Made by a program: the position numbers and the translations under genes. Below, piece by piece: positions 1-6,119 of a stretch of DNA of 8,271 bases. The stretch lies in NCBI GenBank assembly GCA_947447835.1, contig CANFLP010000080.1, positions 1 to 8,271 on the forward strand. The letters run 5' to 3'. The notes under the pieces were generated by a model. It ran no database searches and was not told where the DNA came from. It saw only the letters and a list, made by a program, of their open reading frames with translations. The stretch is from Bacteroidota bacterium. Lineage in GTDB: Bacteria > Bacteroidota > Bacteroidia > Chitinophagales > Chitinophagaceae. The number at the start of each line of letters is the position of its first letter. Position 1 is the first letter of the stretch.

Positions 1-379
1 ATACAATGACTTGCAAGAAATGGACTTAGTAGAAAAAGACCAACTCGTATTTCTTGGTGAAAAGAAAAAAGAAAGTAATAAAAAAGTACACATTATTAAA
101 GCAGGTGAAACCTTATACGATATCAGCCAAACAGAGGGCATTCAGTTTGGATTACTACAATCATACAACCCAACAGCAACCGATCATACTTTATTAGAAG
201 GAACAATCCTTTATTTGTTTAGTATGCCTAAGGATAAAATACCAGTAGTACCCGTAGCTCCAGCTCCCAAAACTACTCCTACTCCTGTTCCAACCAATGC
301 GCCTACTCCAATAAAAAAAGTAACTAAATCAACCAGTAGTTCTCTTTTTAGTTTACCATTATTCAAAAAGAAAAAATAA
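1..379 (+). CDS. LysM-domain cell-wall protein, 3' end only (probable peptidoglycan hydrolase C-terminus)
   Basis: The reading frame is open from the window edge (first full codon at base 2) to the TAA at 377-379, so the 5' part of the gene lies outside. The first visible residues (YNDLQEMDLVEKDQLVFL) look like the end of one LysM repeat. A complete LysM follows at about 86-220 (VHIIKAGETLYDISQ ... YNP ... LLEGTILYL), a fold that binds the glycan backbone of peptidoglycan. The tail is rich in Pro, Thr and Ala and ends in a basic KKKK run, so it is probably an unstructured extension. In Bacteroidota such C-terminal LysM pairs usually follow an N-terminal glucosaminidase domain in an exported wall hydrolase; that domain is not visible here, so the enzymatic role is inferred. 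Internal TTG and ATG codons near the left edge are not the true start. hpt begins 21 bp downstream on the same strand, so the two are probably co-transcribed. Confidence 0.8.
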   Translation, partial: YNDLQEMDLVEKDQLVFLGEKKKESNKKVHIIKAGETLYDISQTEGIQFGLLQSYNPTATDHTLLEGTILYLFSMPKDKIPVVPVAPAPKTTPTPVPTNAPTPIKKVTKSTSSSLFSLPLFKKKK

Positions 380-400
380 TTAATCATTTAACCCATTTGT

Positions 401-934
401 ATGTCATCGATTAAAGTATTAGATAAAGAATTTGAACCCTACATTAGCGAGGAAGCTATTCAAAATAAAATAAGTGAACTAGCTCAACAATTAAACCAAG
501 AATACGCAGGAAAAAGACCCATTTTTTTGTCAATACTAAATGGCTCTTTTCTGTTTACTGCCGATTTATTTAGACAAATTACCATTGAAGCAGAAGTATG
601 TTTTATTAAACTAGCTTCTTACAAGGGAACAACTTCATCGGGCAATGTGATTACTGCGATTGGATTGGACGCTAACGTGAGTGGTCGCGATATTATTATT
701 GTGGAAGATATCATTGATACCGGTAAAACCTTGCATCACTTTTTACCTCAATTAGAGTCAAGTCAACCAAAGTCAATTAAAATTGCTGTATTGTTGAATA
801 AAAAAGAAGCGCTGGCCTATCCTGTTAAAATAGACTACGCTTGTTTTGATATCCCTAATAAATTTGTAGTTGGCTATGGCTTAGACTATGATGGACTGGG
901 AAGAAACACAAGAGCAATATATCAGTTGAAATAA
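401..934 (+). CDS. hpt: Hypoxanthine phosphoribosyltransferase
   Basis: This is a cytosolic purine-salvage enzyme that joins hypoxanthine (often also guanine) to PRPP to give IMP/GMP and pyrophosphate. At 177 aa it has normal length for bacterial Hpt. Visible family motifs are LNGS (residues 46-49, PRPP pyrophosphate loop), the flexible-loop segment SYKGTTSSG (73-81), the PRPP-binding signature VEDIIDTGKT (101-110) with its acidic pair E102/D103, and the base-binding C-terminal region IPNKFVVGYGLDYDGLGRN (151-169). The ATG at 401 is the only sensible start; there is no clear Shine-Dalgarno, as usual in Bacteroidota. It follows the LysM gene after 21 bp. Its TAA stop (932-934) lies inside the first copy of a 52-bp duplicated terminator segment. 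In relatives adk and obgE often lie downstream (family knowledge); here transcription is closed off and the neighbour is convergent dnaJ. Confidence 0.95.
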   Translation: MSSIKVLDKEFEPYISEEAIQNKISELAQQLNQEYAGKRPIFLSILNGSFLFTADLFRQITIEAEVCFIKLASYKGTTSSGNVITAIGLDANVSGRDIIIVEDIIDTGKTLHHFLPQLESSQPKSIKIAVLLNKKEALAYPVKIDYACFDIPNKFVVGYGLDYDGLGRNTRAIYQLK

Positions 935-981
935 AAAATCATAAGATGTAAATAAAAAAAGAGGGAAATTTTATTCCCTCT
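930..981. repeat. 52-bp direct repeat, copy 1
   Basis: Bases 930-981 match 1058-1109 without a mismatch, offset 128 bp. The copy starts in the last sense codon of hpt, includes its stop, and ends with a GAGGGAA/TTCCCTC hairpin. After 981 the two copies diverge at once: copy 1 continues CATAG, copy 2 continues with a T-run. Confidence 0.95.
960..981 (-). terminator. Truncated terminator hairpin (repeat copy 1), probably active only for leftward transcripts
   Basis: Stem AGAGGGAA (960-967) pairs with TTCCCTCT (974-981) around the loop ATTTTA. On the plus strand the right arm is followed by CATAG, so there is no U-tract and termination of hpt here should be weak. On the minus strand the hairpin is followed by a run of seven T (from the A-run 953-959), so it would still work leftward. 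It may act as a backup for dnaJ transcripts that pass the second copy. Confidence 0.6.
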
Positions 982-1057
982 CATAGTTAAACTAATAGTG
1001 CATTTAATAGTACAAGTAGTGTATAAAGAGATTAAAGTAGTTAATTGAGTTTTACCT
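982..1057. other. 76-bp AT-rich spacer between the two terminator copies
   Basis: There is no reading frame of useful length on either strand and no promoter match. The only internal pattern is three loose 12-nt units each beginning ATAGT (at 983, 995 and 1007) and ending TA. Its origin is unknown; it could be the residue of an insertion or of a slipped duplication. Confidence 0.4.
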
Positions 1058-1109
1058 AATAAAAAATCATAAGATGTAAATAAAAAAAGAGGGAAATTTT
1101 ATTCCCTCT
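1058..1109. repeat. 52-bp direct repeat, copy 2
   Basis: Perfect copy of 930-981. Here the segment forms the left and central part of a longer, complete hairpin that continues to 1120. Confidence 0.95.
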
Positions 1110-1120
1110 TTTTTTATTTA
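1077..1120. terminator. Two-way terminator between convergent hpt and dnaJ
   Basis: Left arm 1077-1095 pairs perfectly with right arm 1102-1120 (19 bp) around the 6-nt loop ATTTTA. The GAGGGAA/TTCCCTC core is flanked by seven A on the left and seven T on the right, giving a U-tract on both strands. The outermost bases at 1118-1120 are the dnaJ stop codon, so the end of dnaJ is built into the stem. Confidence 0.9.
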
Positions 1121-2293
1121 TTTGAAAGCTTCTTTTACTCTATCGTAGAAGCTCTTATCTCCTTTTACTGGCTTAGGTTTAAAGTTTTCACTTTCTTGCA
1201 TTTTTTCTAATGCAGCCTTTTCTTCATCACTAATATGCTGAGGTGTCCAAACATTTACATTAATTAACTGATCCCCTTTTGCATAACCTTGTACTTCTGG
1301 GAAACCCTTTCCTTTTAATCGGAATATTTTACCGCTTTGTGTTCCAGCTGGAATTTTGATTTTTGCCCTACCATCAATAGTTGGCACTTCTACACTCGTT
1401 CCAAAAATTGCATCTGGTATAGTGATATATAAATCATAAGCTACATTTAAACCATCTCTATGTAATGACTCATGTGCTTCTTCTTCAATCATAATAATCA
1501 AATCACCCGACATACCGCCTCTTTCTCCTGCATTACCTTTACCAGACATACTTAGCTGCATTCCATCCTGTACGCCCGCAGGTATATCAATTGATATGGT
1601 TTCTTCACCATATACACGCCCTTCCCCTTTACAAGCAGTACATTTTGCAGTAACCGTTGTACCTTCTCCATTACAAGTTGGACAAGTGTTTACTGTTTGC
1701 ATTTGACCTAAAAAGGTATTCGTTACTTTTCTTACCTGTCCTTGTCCATTACAAGTTGCACAGGTTTGTAAACTATTTTTATCCTTTGCACCATTGCCAC
1801 CACAGGTTGTACAAGCAACATGCTTTTTAACTTTTACTTGCTTAGTAACTCCGTTTGCAATTTCTTCAAAATTTAATTTTAATTTAATTCTTAGGTTACT
1901 TCCTCTTTGACCTCTGGCTCGCGCTCCACCACCTCTTGATCTTCCACCTCCGCCACCAAAAAATCCACCAAATCCTTCGTCACCAAATATATCTCCAAAC
2001 TGACTAAAAATATCATTCATATCCATACCGCCACCATGGAACCCACCTCCGCCACCACCTGTACCAGGGCCAAAAGCTTGGTGACCAAAACGATCATACT
2101 TTGCCTTCTTATCATTATCACTTAATATTTCATAAGCTTCGGCAGCTTCCTTAAATTTTTCTTCTGCAGCCTTATCTCCAGGATTTCTATCTGGATGAAA
2201 TTGCATAGCTACTTTACGGTAAGCTTTTTTAATTTCGTCAGCTGACGCCGATTTTGTTACCCCTAATATTTCGTAATAATCTCTTTTAGACAT
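1118..2293 (-). CDS. dnaJ: Chaperone protein DnaJ (Hsp40, type I)
   Basis: Co-chaperone that delivers unfolded clients to DnaK and stimulates its ATPase; cytosolic. From the ATG at 2291-2293 the protein has 391 aa, normal for type I DnaJ. The J domain (about 3-70) has the HPD triad at 33-35. A Gly/Phe-rich linker covers about 75-128. The zinc-binding region has all four CxxCxGxG repeats: CTTCGGNG (161), CATCNGQG (178), CPTCNGEG (204) and CTACKGEG (218). The C-terminal substrate-binding domains end with an acidic/basic tail. A GTG two codons upstream (2297-2299) is in frame, but family members begin MSKRDYYEILG, so the ATG is preferred. It lies 11 bp downstream of the grpE stop, with an A-rich stretch before the start, and is probably read from the grpE promoter. 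dnaK is not in the window. Confidence 0.97.
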   Translation of the reverse strand: MSKRDYYEILGVTKSASADEIKKAYRKVAMQFHPDRNPGDKAAEEKFKEAAEAYEILSDNDKKAKYDRFGHQAFGPGTGGGGGGFHGGGMDMNDIFSQFGDIFGDEGFGGFFGGGGGRSRGGGARARGQRGSNLRIKLKLNFEEIANGVTKQVKVKKHVACTTCGGNGAKDKNSLQTCATCNGQGQVRKVTNTFLGQMQTVNTCPTCNGEGTTVTAKCTACKGEGRVYGEETISIDIPAGVQDGMQLSMSGKGNAGERGGMSGDLIIMIEEEAHESLHRDGLNVAYDLYITIPDAIFGTSVEVPTIDGRAKIKIPAGTQSGKIFRLKGKGFPEVQGYAKGDQLINVNVWTPQHISDEEKAALEKMQESENFKPKPVKGDKSFYDRVKEAFK

Positions 2294-2304
2294 ATGCACT
2301 TTTT

Positions 2305-2844
2305 TTATTTGCCTACAACCACTTTAGCAAAACGAATAATTTTTTCATTCAATAAATATCCCTTGGTTACTTCGTCAATTACTTTACCTTTTTGTTTTGC
2401 ATCAGGAACTGGCACTTCAGTAATCGCTTCGTGTAATTCAACGTCAAAATTCTTTCCAATACTTTCCATAGCAACTAATCCTTTAGCTTGCATCGTTGAA
2501 CGGATTTTATTAAATACCAGTTGGATACCTTCTCTTTGAAGTGCAATGTCGTCTGAAGTATTCAATTGCTTTTCAGCACGATCACAATCATCTAATACAT
2601 CCAATAAGGACACAATTACATCCTTACCAGCCGTCTGTATTAAATCCATTCTTTCCTTAGCAGTTCTGCGCTTATAATTGTCAAATTCGGCCATTAAACG
2701 AAGGTACTTGTCCTTTTGCTCTGCCAAGTCTGCGGTAGCTTGTTCTAACTCACTAAGGGGCACAATCTCCACTTCTGGGGCATTTTCGGTGTTATTTTCG
2801 ACATTTTCTGTTGTATCCGGGTTGATGATCTCTTTTTCTTCCAT
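2305..2844 (-). CDS. grpE: Nucleotide exchange factor GrpE
   Basis: Cytosolic exchange factor that releases ADP from DnaK, completing the DnaK-DnaJ-GrpE cycle. From the ATG at 2842-2844 the protein has 179 aa, typical for GrpE. The first 28 residues are acidic and low in complexity; a predicted helical/coiled-coil stretch (about 32-70, including KYLRLMAEFDNYKRRTAKE) forms the dimer stalk; the C-terminal beta domain ends with the family signature IDEVTKGYLLNEKIIRFAKVVVGK in the last 24 residues. An in-frame upstream ATG at 2884-2886 would add 14 residues (MAIYLLAIDNNKSI), but it lies upstream of the predicted transcription start, so it is rejected. First gene of the grpE-dnaJ pair. No CIRCE operator (HrcA site) is visible upstream. 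Confidence 0.96.
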   Translation of the reverse strand: MEEKEIINPDTTENVENNTENAPEVEIVPLSELEQATADLAEQKDKYLRLMAEFDNYKRRTAKERMDLIQTAGKDVIVSLLDVLDDCDRAEKQLNTSDDIALQREGIQLVFNKIRSTMQAKGLVAMESIGKNFDVELHEAITEVPVPDAKQKGKVIDEVTKGYLLNEKIIRFAKVVVGK

Positions 2845-2871
2845 AATTGACTTATTGTTATCTATTGCGAG

Positions 2872-2903
2872 CAAATATATTGCCAAAGGCCTAAAAGAGC
2901 AAA
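2872..2903 (-). promoter_or_regulatory. Bacteroidota-type promoter of grpE-dnaJ
   Basis: On the minus strand a -33 TTTG (2900-2903) and a -7 TATATTTG (2872-2879, consensus TAnnTTTG) are separated by 20 bp, the normal geometry for the Bacteroidota primary sigma factor. The transcript should start near 2866-2868, leaving a leader of about 22-24 nt before the grpE ATG at 2844. Confidence 0.75.
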
Positions 2904-2933
2904 ATTGACATTAAATAGCCTAAAAATGAACAA

Positions 2934-2961
2934 GTTGTCAGTCAATCACTGCCTATCTTTG
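2934..2961 (+). promoter_or_regulatory. Candidate rlmI promoter, predicting a leaderless mRNA
   Basis: A perfect -7 box TATCTTTG occupies 2954-2961, just 4 nt before the rlmI ATG at 2966. A GTTG at 2934-2937 could be the -33 element, but the 16-bp spacing is short. Transcription would begin at or within 1-2 nt of the A of the ATG. Confidence 0.5.
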
Positions 2962-2965
2962 CCCT

Positions 2966-4141
2966 ATGACAAAAGTGTATTTAAACAGGAAAATAAACCA
3001 AAGGATTGCCCTTGGACATCCTTGGATTTATAATAATGAAGTTGACCGTATAGCTGGACCGGTTGAACCAGGCGATATTGTAGAAGTGTATTACTTTGAT
3101 GGCCAATTAGCAGGTCGTGGATATATCAACCCTGCTTCTCAAATTATCATCCGTTTACTAACGCGTAAAAGAGAAGATATAACAGCTGGTTTTTTTCATC
3201 AAAAAATTCAAGAAGCCTGGGACTATCGCAAACATTTAGGCTATACCGAAAACTGTAGATTGGTATTTGGTGAAGCAGATGGATTACCTGCACTTATCAT
3301 TGACAAGTTCAATGACTACTTCGTAATACAAACATTGTCATTTGGAATTGAGGTTTGGAAAGAAGCAATAGTTGCTGCCTTGAAGAGTATATTTAATCCA
3401 AAAGGGATTTACGAACGTAACGATGTTCCTGTGAGAGAATTGGAAGGACTAGTGCAACAAAAAGGATTTTTAACGGACCCATTCCCTACTGAAATTATTA
3501 TTAAAGAAAATGATTTGCAATTTTATGTGAACATTGAGAATGGACAAAAAACAGGATACTTTTTAGACCAACAAGACAATCGACGTGCTATTCAAAACAT
3601 TGTGAAAGGTGCAGATGTATTAGGTGCATTTACTTACACAGGTACATTTGAAATTCATGCTGCACATTATGGAGCAAAATCGGTTTTAGGGATTGACATT
3701 TCTGAATCAGCTGTTGAACAAGCCAATAAAAATGCTGCTTTAAATAAATTGGATCATATTGTAAAGTTTGAAGCAATGAATGCATTTGATGTATTAAAAA
3801 ATTGGGGGAGACAAGGCAAGAAGTATGATGTTGTAATGCTTGACCCTCCAGCATTCACCAAGAGCAGAAATAATATAGATAAAGCTATCACTGGATATAA
3901 AGAGATTAACCTACGTGGTATGCAATTACTTCGCAATGGTGGTTTTTTAGTTAGTTCAAGCTGCACAAATCTAGTAAGTCCTGAATTATTTTTAGACACC
4001 ATCGAAATGGCTGCACGAGATGCGAAAAAAAGAATTAGACAAGTTACTTATCAATCACAGTCTAGTGACCACCCTATTATTTGGGGCATGGAGAATACGC
4101 ACTATTTAAAGTTTTTGATTGTTGAGGTATGCGATAAATAA
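2966..4141 (+). CDS. rlmI: 23S rRNA (cytosine-C5) methyltransferase, RlmI family
   Basis: SAM-dependent enzyme that makes 5-methylcytosine in 23S rRNA (C1962 in E. coli RlmI). The 391-aa length matches the family (about 396). An N-terminal PUA-like RNA-binding domain (about 2-70) contains GHPWIYNNEVDRI. A central region follows, then a Rossmann methyltransferase domain from about 185: NGQKTGYFLDQQDNR (192-206), SAM-loop segment VLGAFTYTGTFEIHAA (218-233), acidic ribose-binding D244 in GIDIS, motif IV DPPAF (293-297) and motif VI SSSC with Cys333 as the likely catalytic cysteine. The start at 2966 gives the expected N-terminus and no other Met is near it. It is divergent from grpE and convergent with the peroxiredoxin gene. 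A close paralogue acting on another rRNA site cannot be excluded from sequence alone. Confidence 0.88.
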   Translation: MTKVYLNRKINQRIALGHPWIYNNEVDRIAGPVEPGDIVEVYYFDGQLAGRGYINPASQIIIRLLTRKREDITAGFFHQKIQEAWDYRKHLGYTENCRLVFGEADGLPALIIDKFNDYFVIQTLSFGIEVWKEAIVAALKSIFNPKGIYERNDVPVRELEGLVQQKGFLTDPFPTEIIIKENDLQFYVNIENGQKTGYFLDQQDNRRAIQNIVKGADVLGAFTYTGTFEIHAAHYGAKSVLGIDISESAVEQANKNAALNKLDHIVKFEAMNAFDVLKNWGRQGKKYDVVMLDPPAFTKSRNNIDKAITGYKEINLRGMQLLRNGGFLVSSSCTNLVSPELFLDTIEMAARDAKKRIRQVTYQSQSSDHPIIWGMENTHYLKFLIVEVCDK

Positions 4142-4171
4142 GTGAGTAGTAGTAATTTAAACTAGTTGTAT

Positions 4172-4215
4172 AATACAAAAAAAGGCTCCAATTACTTGGA
4201 GCCTTTTTTTGTATT
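4172..4215. terminator. Two-way terminator between rlmI and the peroxiredoxin gene
   Basis: Arms 4172-4190 and 4197-4215 pair perfectly over 19 bp, with one more A-T pair inside, leaving a TTAC tetraloop. The GGCTCCA/TGGAGCC core is bordered by seven A and seven T, giving a U-tract for both convergent genes. Confidence 0.92.
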
Positions 4216-4242
4216 CATCTTGACTTAACAAGACTTAACATT

Positions 4243-4716
4243 TCAGTTTAAAGTATTCAATACATTTTGAATTGCTGCAAAGTCAGGTAAATCACCTGGA
4301 GTTGCACAAACTTCTTCGTATTGCACTACACCCTCTTTGTCAATTACAAACGCTGAACGCTTGCTTACACCTTGCATTTCTAAAGCAGGGAATACTTCAT
4401 ATAATACGTCGAATGACTTTGAAGCAGTTTTATTAAAATCACTTAATAAAGGAAAATTTAATTTTTGCTCTTCTTTGAATTTGCCTAATGTAAAAGCAGA
4501 GTCAACTGAAATACCCAATACTTGCGCATTTGCATTATTGTAAGTGCCAATATTGTCTCTAATGCTACATAATTCAGCAGTACACACTCCTGTAAATGCT
4601 AAAGGAAAGAATAGTACTACTACATTTTGTCCTTTGAAATCTGCTAATGAAGTTGCTTTTTTATCTGTATCAAACAAAGTGAAAGCTGGGGCTGGTTTGC
4701 CTAAAAAATTACTCAT
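4243..4716 (-). CDS. Thioredoxin-fold peroxiredoxin (AhpC/TSA family)
   Basis: Thiol peroxidase that reduces H2O2 and organic hydroperoxides; no signal peptide, so cytosolic. The 157-aa length fits the short BCP/PrxQ and AhpE-type subfamilies. The active-site motif PxxxTxxC is PLAFTGVC, with P38, T42 and peroxidatic C45; the conserved Arg is R120 in SKRSAFVID. C50, five residues after C45, occupies the place of the resolving cysteine in helix alpha-2 of BCP/PrxQ enzymes, suggesting an intramolecular disulfide; C137 is a third cysteine of unknown role. FFPLAFTGVCT also resembles AhpE-like proteins, so the subfamily remains open. The ATG at 4714-4716 follows an A/T-rich leader and a -7 box at 4752-4759. 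It ends 27 bp from the shared terminator with rlmI. Confidence 0.92.
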   Translation of the reverse strand: MSNFLGKPAPAFTLFDTDKKATSLADFKGQNVVVLFFPLAFTGVCTAELCSIRDNIGTYNNANAQVLGISVDSAFTLGKFKEEQKLNFPLLSDFNKTASKSFDVLYEVFPALEMQGVSKRSAFVIDKEGVVQYEEVCATPGDLPDFAAIQNVLNTLN

Positions 4717-4751
4717 ATGTTTTGTTGTTTTATTTAAAAAGTGATTATTGC

Positions 4752-4759
4752 CAAAATTA
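4752..4759 (-). promoter_or_regulatory. Candidate -7 box of the peroxiredoxin promoter
   Basis: TAATTTTG on the minus strand fits TAnnTTTG and would give a leader of about 30 nt. No good -33 TTG is present 17-23 bp upstream, so the promoter may be weak or need an activator; read-through from the upstream lipoprotein gene is also possible, as no terminator is seen between them. Confidence 0.45.
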
Positions 4760-4785
4760 AAAAGGTTTGGCGACCCATTGATACA

Positions 4786-5133
4786 TTAATGCTTTATTAA
4801 CTCAGTTTTTTCTCTTTTCGAAAGTTCATTAACAGAGTCTATCAATTCTTTGAATTCCACTGGATGTGTCTCTAAATATCTCATCTGCTTATAAAATTGT
4901 ACCCTATCCACCTTGTTTAAATCAAAAATCTGTTGATAATATTGGACGTTTTTCTTTTCCTTCTTTAAAGTCGAATCTGTAACCGAATAACGTGTGAAGT
5001 ATTCATCCGCTTGCATTAACTGCCAAACTACTACTTTCATTTTACTTAAAGGAATGTCTGTTTGTTTTTGTTCTTTATGGCCACAACCCAACATCACAAA
5101 TAAAAGCGCAATTATCGTAATCCTTTTTATCAT
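4786..5133 (-). CDS. DUF4296-type lipoprotein
   Basis: A 115-aa protein with a short basic start, a hydrophobic stretch and a lipobox MLGC; Cys17 would be lipidated, placing it in the cell envelope. The mature part is mostly charged and helical (IPLSKMKVVVWQLMQADEYFTRY, then Lys-rich segments) and looks like the DUF4296 family, small Bacteroidota lipoproteins of unknown function. Assignment is by recognised pattern, not by a search. Its ATG (5131-5133) overlaps the porD TGA as ATGA, so its translation is probably coupled to porD; this suggests a role near the same complex, but nothing in the sequence shows a biochemical activity. An A-rich run is absent before the start, in keeping with coupling. 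Confidence 0.75.
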   Translation of the reverse strand: MIKRITIIALLFVMLGCGHKEQKQTDIPLSKMKVVVWQLMQADEYFTRYSVTDSTLKKEKKNVQYYQQIFDLNKVDRVQFYKQMRYLETHPVEFKELIDSVNELSKREKTELIKH

Positions 5134-6053
5134 TCTAATTTCTCTTTATACTTGTTTAAATTGGATATATCTATTACTGACATGGTAGTTATCAATTGTT
5201 TTTTAGTGGACCTATCTGCATTACTAAATATGCCTACGATTTCTGTATACTTACCTTGTAATAATATAGGGACAATCATGGTATTGGTATTGGCCTCTTG
5301 CACTTCCTGCATACTCATTAATGAATTTAAAATAGCCCCCTTAGCTATTTCTGGCTTTTCTGACATTTGATCAAGCCCTTCTCTATAATAACTATAAATC
5401 ACTTCATGTACTTTATCCATCCCACTCTTGGTTAAATTATCGATGAAAATAAAGCGATTCCTTTGTCCATCAAACGACTTCCAACCATTTATACCAGATG
5501 CCTCTGGTGCATTATAAACAATATTTAACGCTTTGGCAAAATAAGGGGCGCCCGCTTTTAATGCATATGAGTCATAATCTAAACCGAGTATTACGTTAAT
5601 ATAATAAGCCAAGGTTGCGGTTAAGTTAGCCTCCAAAGGATCAGATCCCTGCACTTTGTTTTCGTTGAACTCAATAGGTTGTGATAGCTGATATTTAAAC
5701 GTAAAATTTGCATCCTGCATGTTTAAAACAGGAGTAGTGTAATTAGTATTGAATACAGGCCTATTAGAAACGACGCTTAGCTTGGCATCATATACACCTG
5801 GAGACAACACTGATTCAATAGTAATGTAAAAGCTACAATCAATTTTTTCCTCATTACCAAATGCATCCGAAGACCACTTTCTTTGATTGATAAAATCCTT
5901 AAGCTGCGTTTGTAATTGTGTAAATGTCTTAGGATCAACTTGATTGTCCACCTTGCTACTCTGAATACTAATAGTAGCTGATAACTCCTGCGCAGATGAA
6001 GCGATAGAGGAACCACCCAATAAAAAAACTAAAAGAATGTATTTACGGAACAT
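5130..6053 (-). CDS. porD: PorD-like protein (DUF4835), linked to type IX secretion
   Basis: A 307-aa exported protein. From the ATG at 6051-6053 it has a clear signal peptide (MFRKYILLVFLLGGSSIASSA) with likely cleavage after A21 in SSA|QE. An in-frame ATG at 6081-6083 would place ten extra residues before it and overlap a terminator hairpin, so it is rejected. The body matches the pattern I know for DUF4835: early QELSATISI, then ILGLDYDSY and GAPYFAKALNIVYNAP (155-184), and GWKSFDGQRNRFIFIDN (190-206). This family is annotated as PorD-like, a periplasmic component associated with the Bacteroidota type IX secretion system; its exact job is not established from sequence. No catalytic motif is visible. 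The 3' end overlaps the DUF4296 lipoprotein gene by 4 bp. In many relatives it is followed by recN and preceded by coaBC; neither is here. Confidence 0.82.
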   Translation of the reverse strand: MFRKYILLVFLLGGSSIASSAQELSATISIQSSKVDNQVDPKTFTQLQTQLKDFINQRKWSSDAFGNEEKIDCSFYITIESVLSPGVYDAKLSVVSNRPVFNTNYTTPVLNMQDANFTFKYQLSQPIEFNENKVQGSDPLEANLTATLAYYINVILGLDYDSYALKAGAPYFAKALNIVYNAPEASGINGWKSFDGQRNRFIFIDNLTKSGMDKVHEVIYSYYREGLDQMSEKPEIAKGAILNSLMSMQEVQEANTNTMIVPILLQGKYTEIVGIFSNADRSTKKQLITTMSVIDISNLNKYKEKLE

Positions 6054-6072
6054 AGTCCTGGAGATTGATACC

Positions 6073-6080
6073 CTAAAATA
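6073..6080 (-). promoter_or_regulatory. Weak promoter-like box before porD
   Basis: TATTTTAG on the minus strand matches TAnnTTTG at all but one defined position, with a CTTT 20 bp upstream as a poor -33. It directly follows the T-tail of the rpoZ terminator and would give a leader of about 14 nt. porD needs some promoter here if the terminator is efficient. Confidence 0.3.
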
Positions 6081-6082
6081 CA

Positions 6083-6119
6083 AAAACGTCCTGATACCAT
6101 AAAGATTCCAGGACGTTTT
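6083..6119 (-). terminator. Terminator of the bamD-rpoZ operon
   Basis: An 11-bp perfect stem pairs AAAACGTCCTG (6083-6093) with CAGGACGTTTT (6109-6119) around a 15-nt loop. On the minus strand the second arm runs into a TTTTT G TATTTT tail, fitting intrinsic termination 17 bp after the rpoZ stop. The loop is long, so strength is uncertain. Confidence 0.75.

Noticed and set aside
2294..2299. GTG start for dnaJ two codons upstream of the ATG
   Set aside because: DnaJ proteins begin with M-(S/A)-KRDYYE; the ATG at 2293 gives exactly this.
2294..2908. Plus-strand open frames antisense to grpE (2294-2539 and 2678-2908)
   Set aside because: They mirror the strongly supported grpE frame, show no family pattern, and have no promoter; shadows of the real gene.
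2845..2965. CIRCE/HrcA heat-shock operator upstream of grpE
   Set aside because: Looked for the TTAGCACTC/GAGTGCTAA inverted repeat; it is not present.
4222..4240. Short tandem repeat GACTTAACA twice, after the peroxiredoxin stop
   Set aside because: Two 9-nt units one base apart in AT-rich DNA; too short to support a function.
4337..4744. Two plus-strand open frames opposite the peroxiredoxin gene
   Set aside because: The peroxiredoxin frame has a full active-site motif; the opposite frames show no recognisable protein pattern.
5777..6016. Second minus-strand frame inside porD
   Set aside because: Overlaps the signal peptide and N-terminal part of porD in another frame, with no start signal or known domain.
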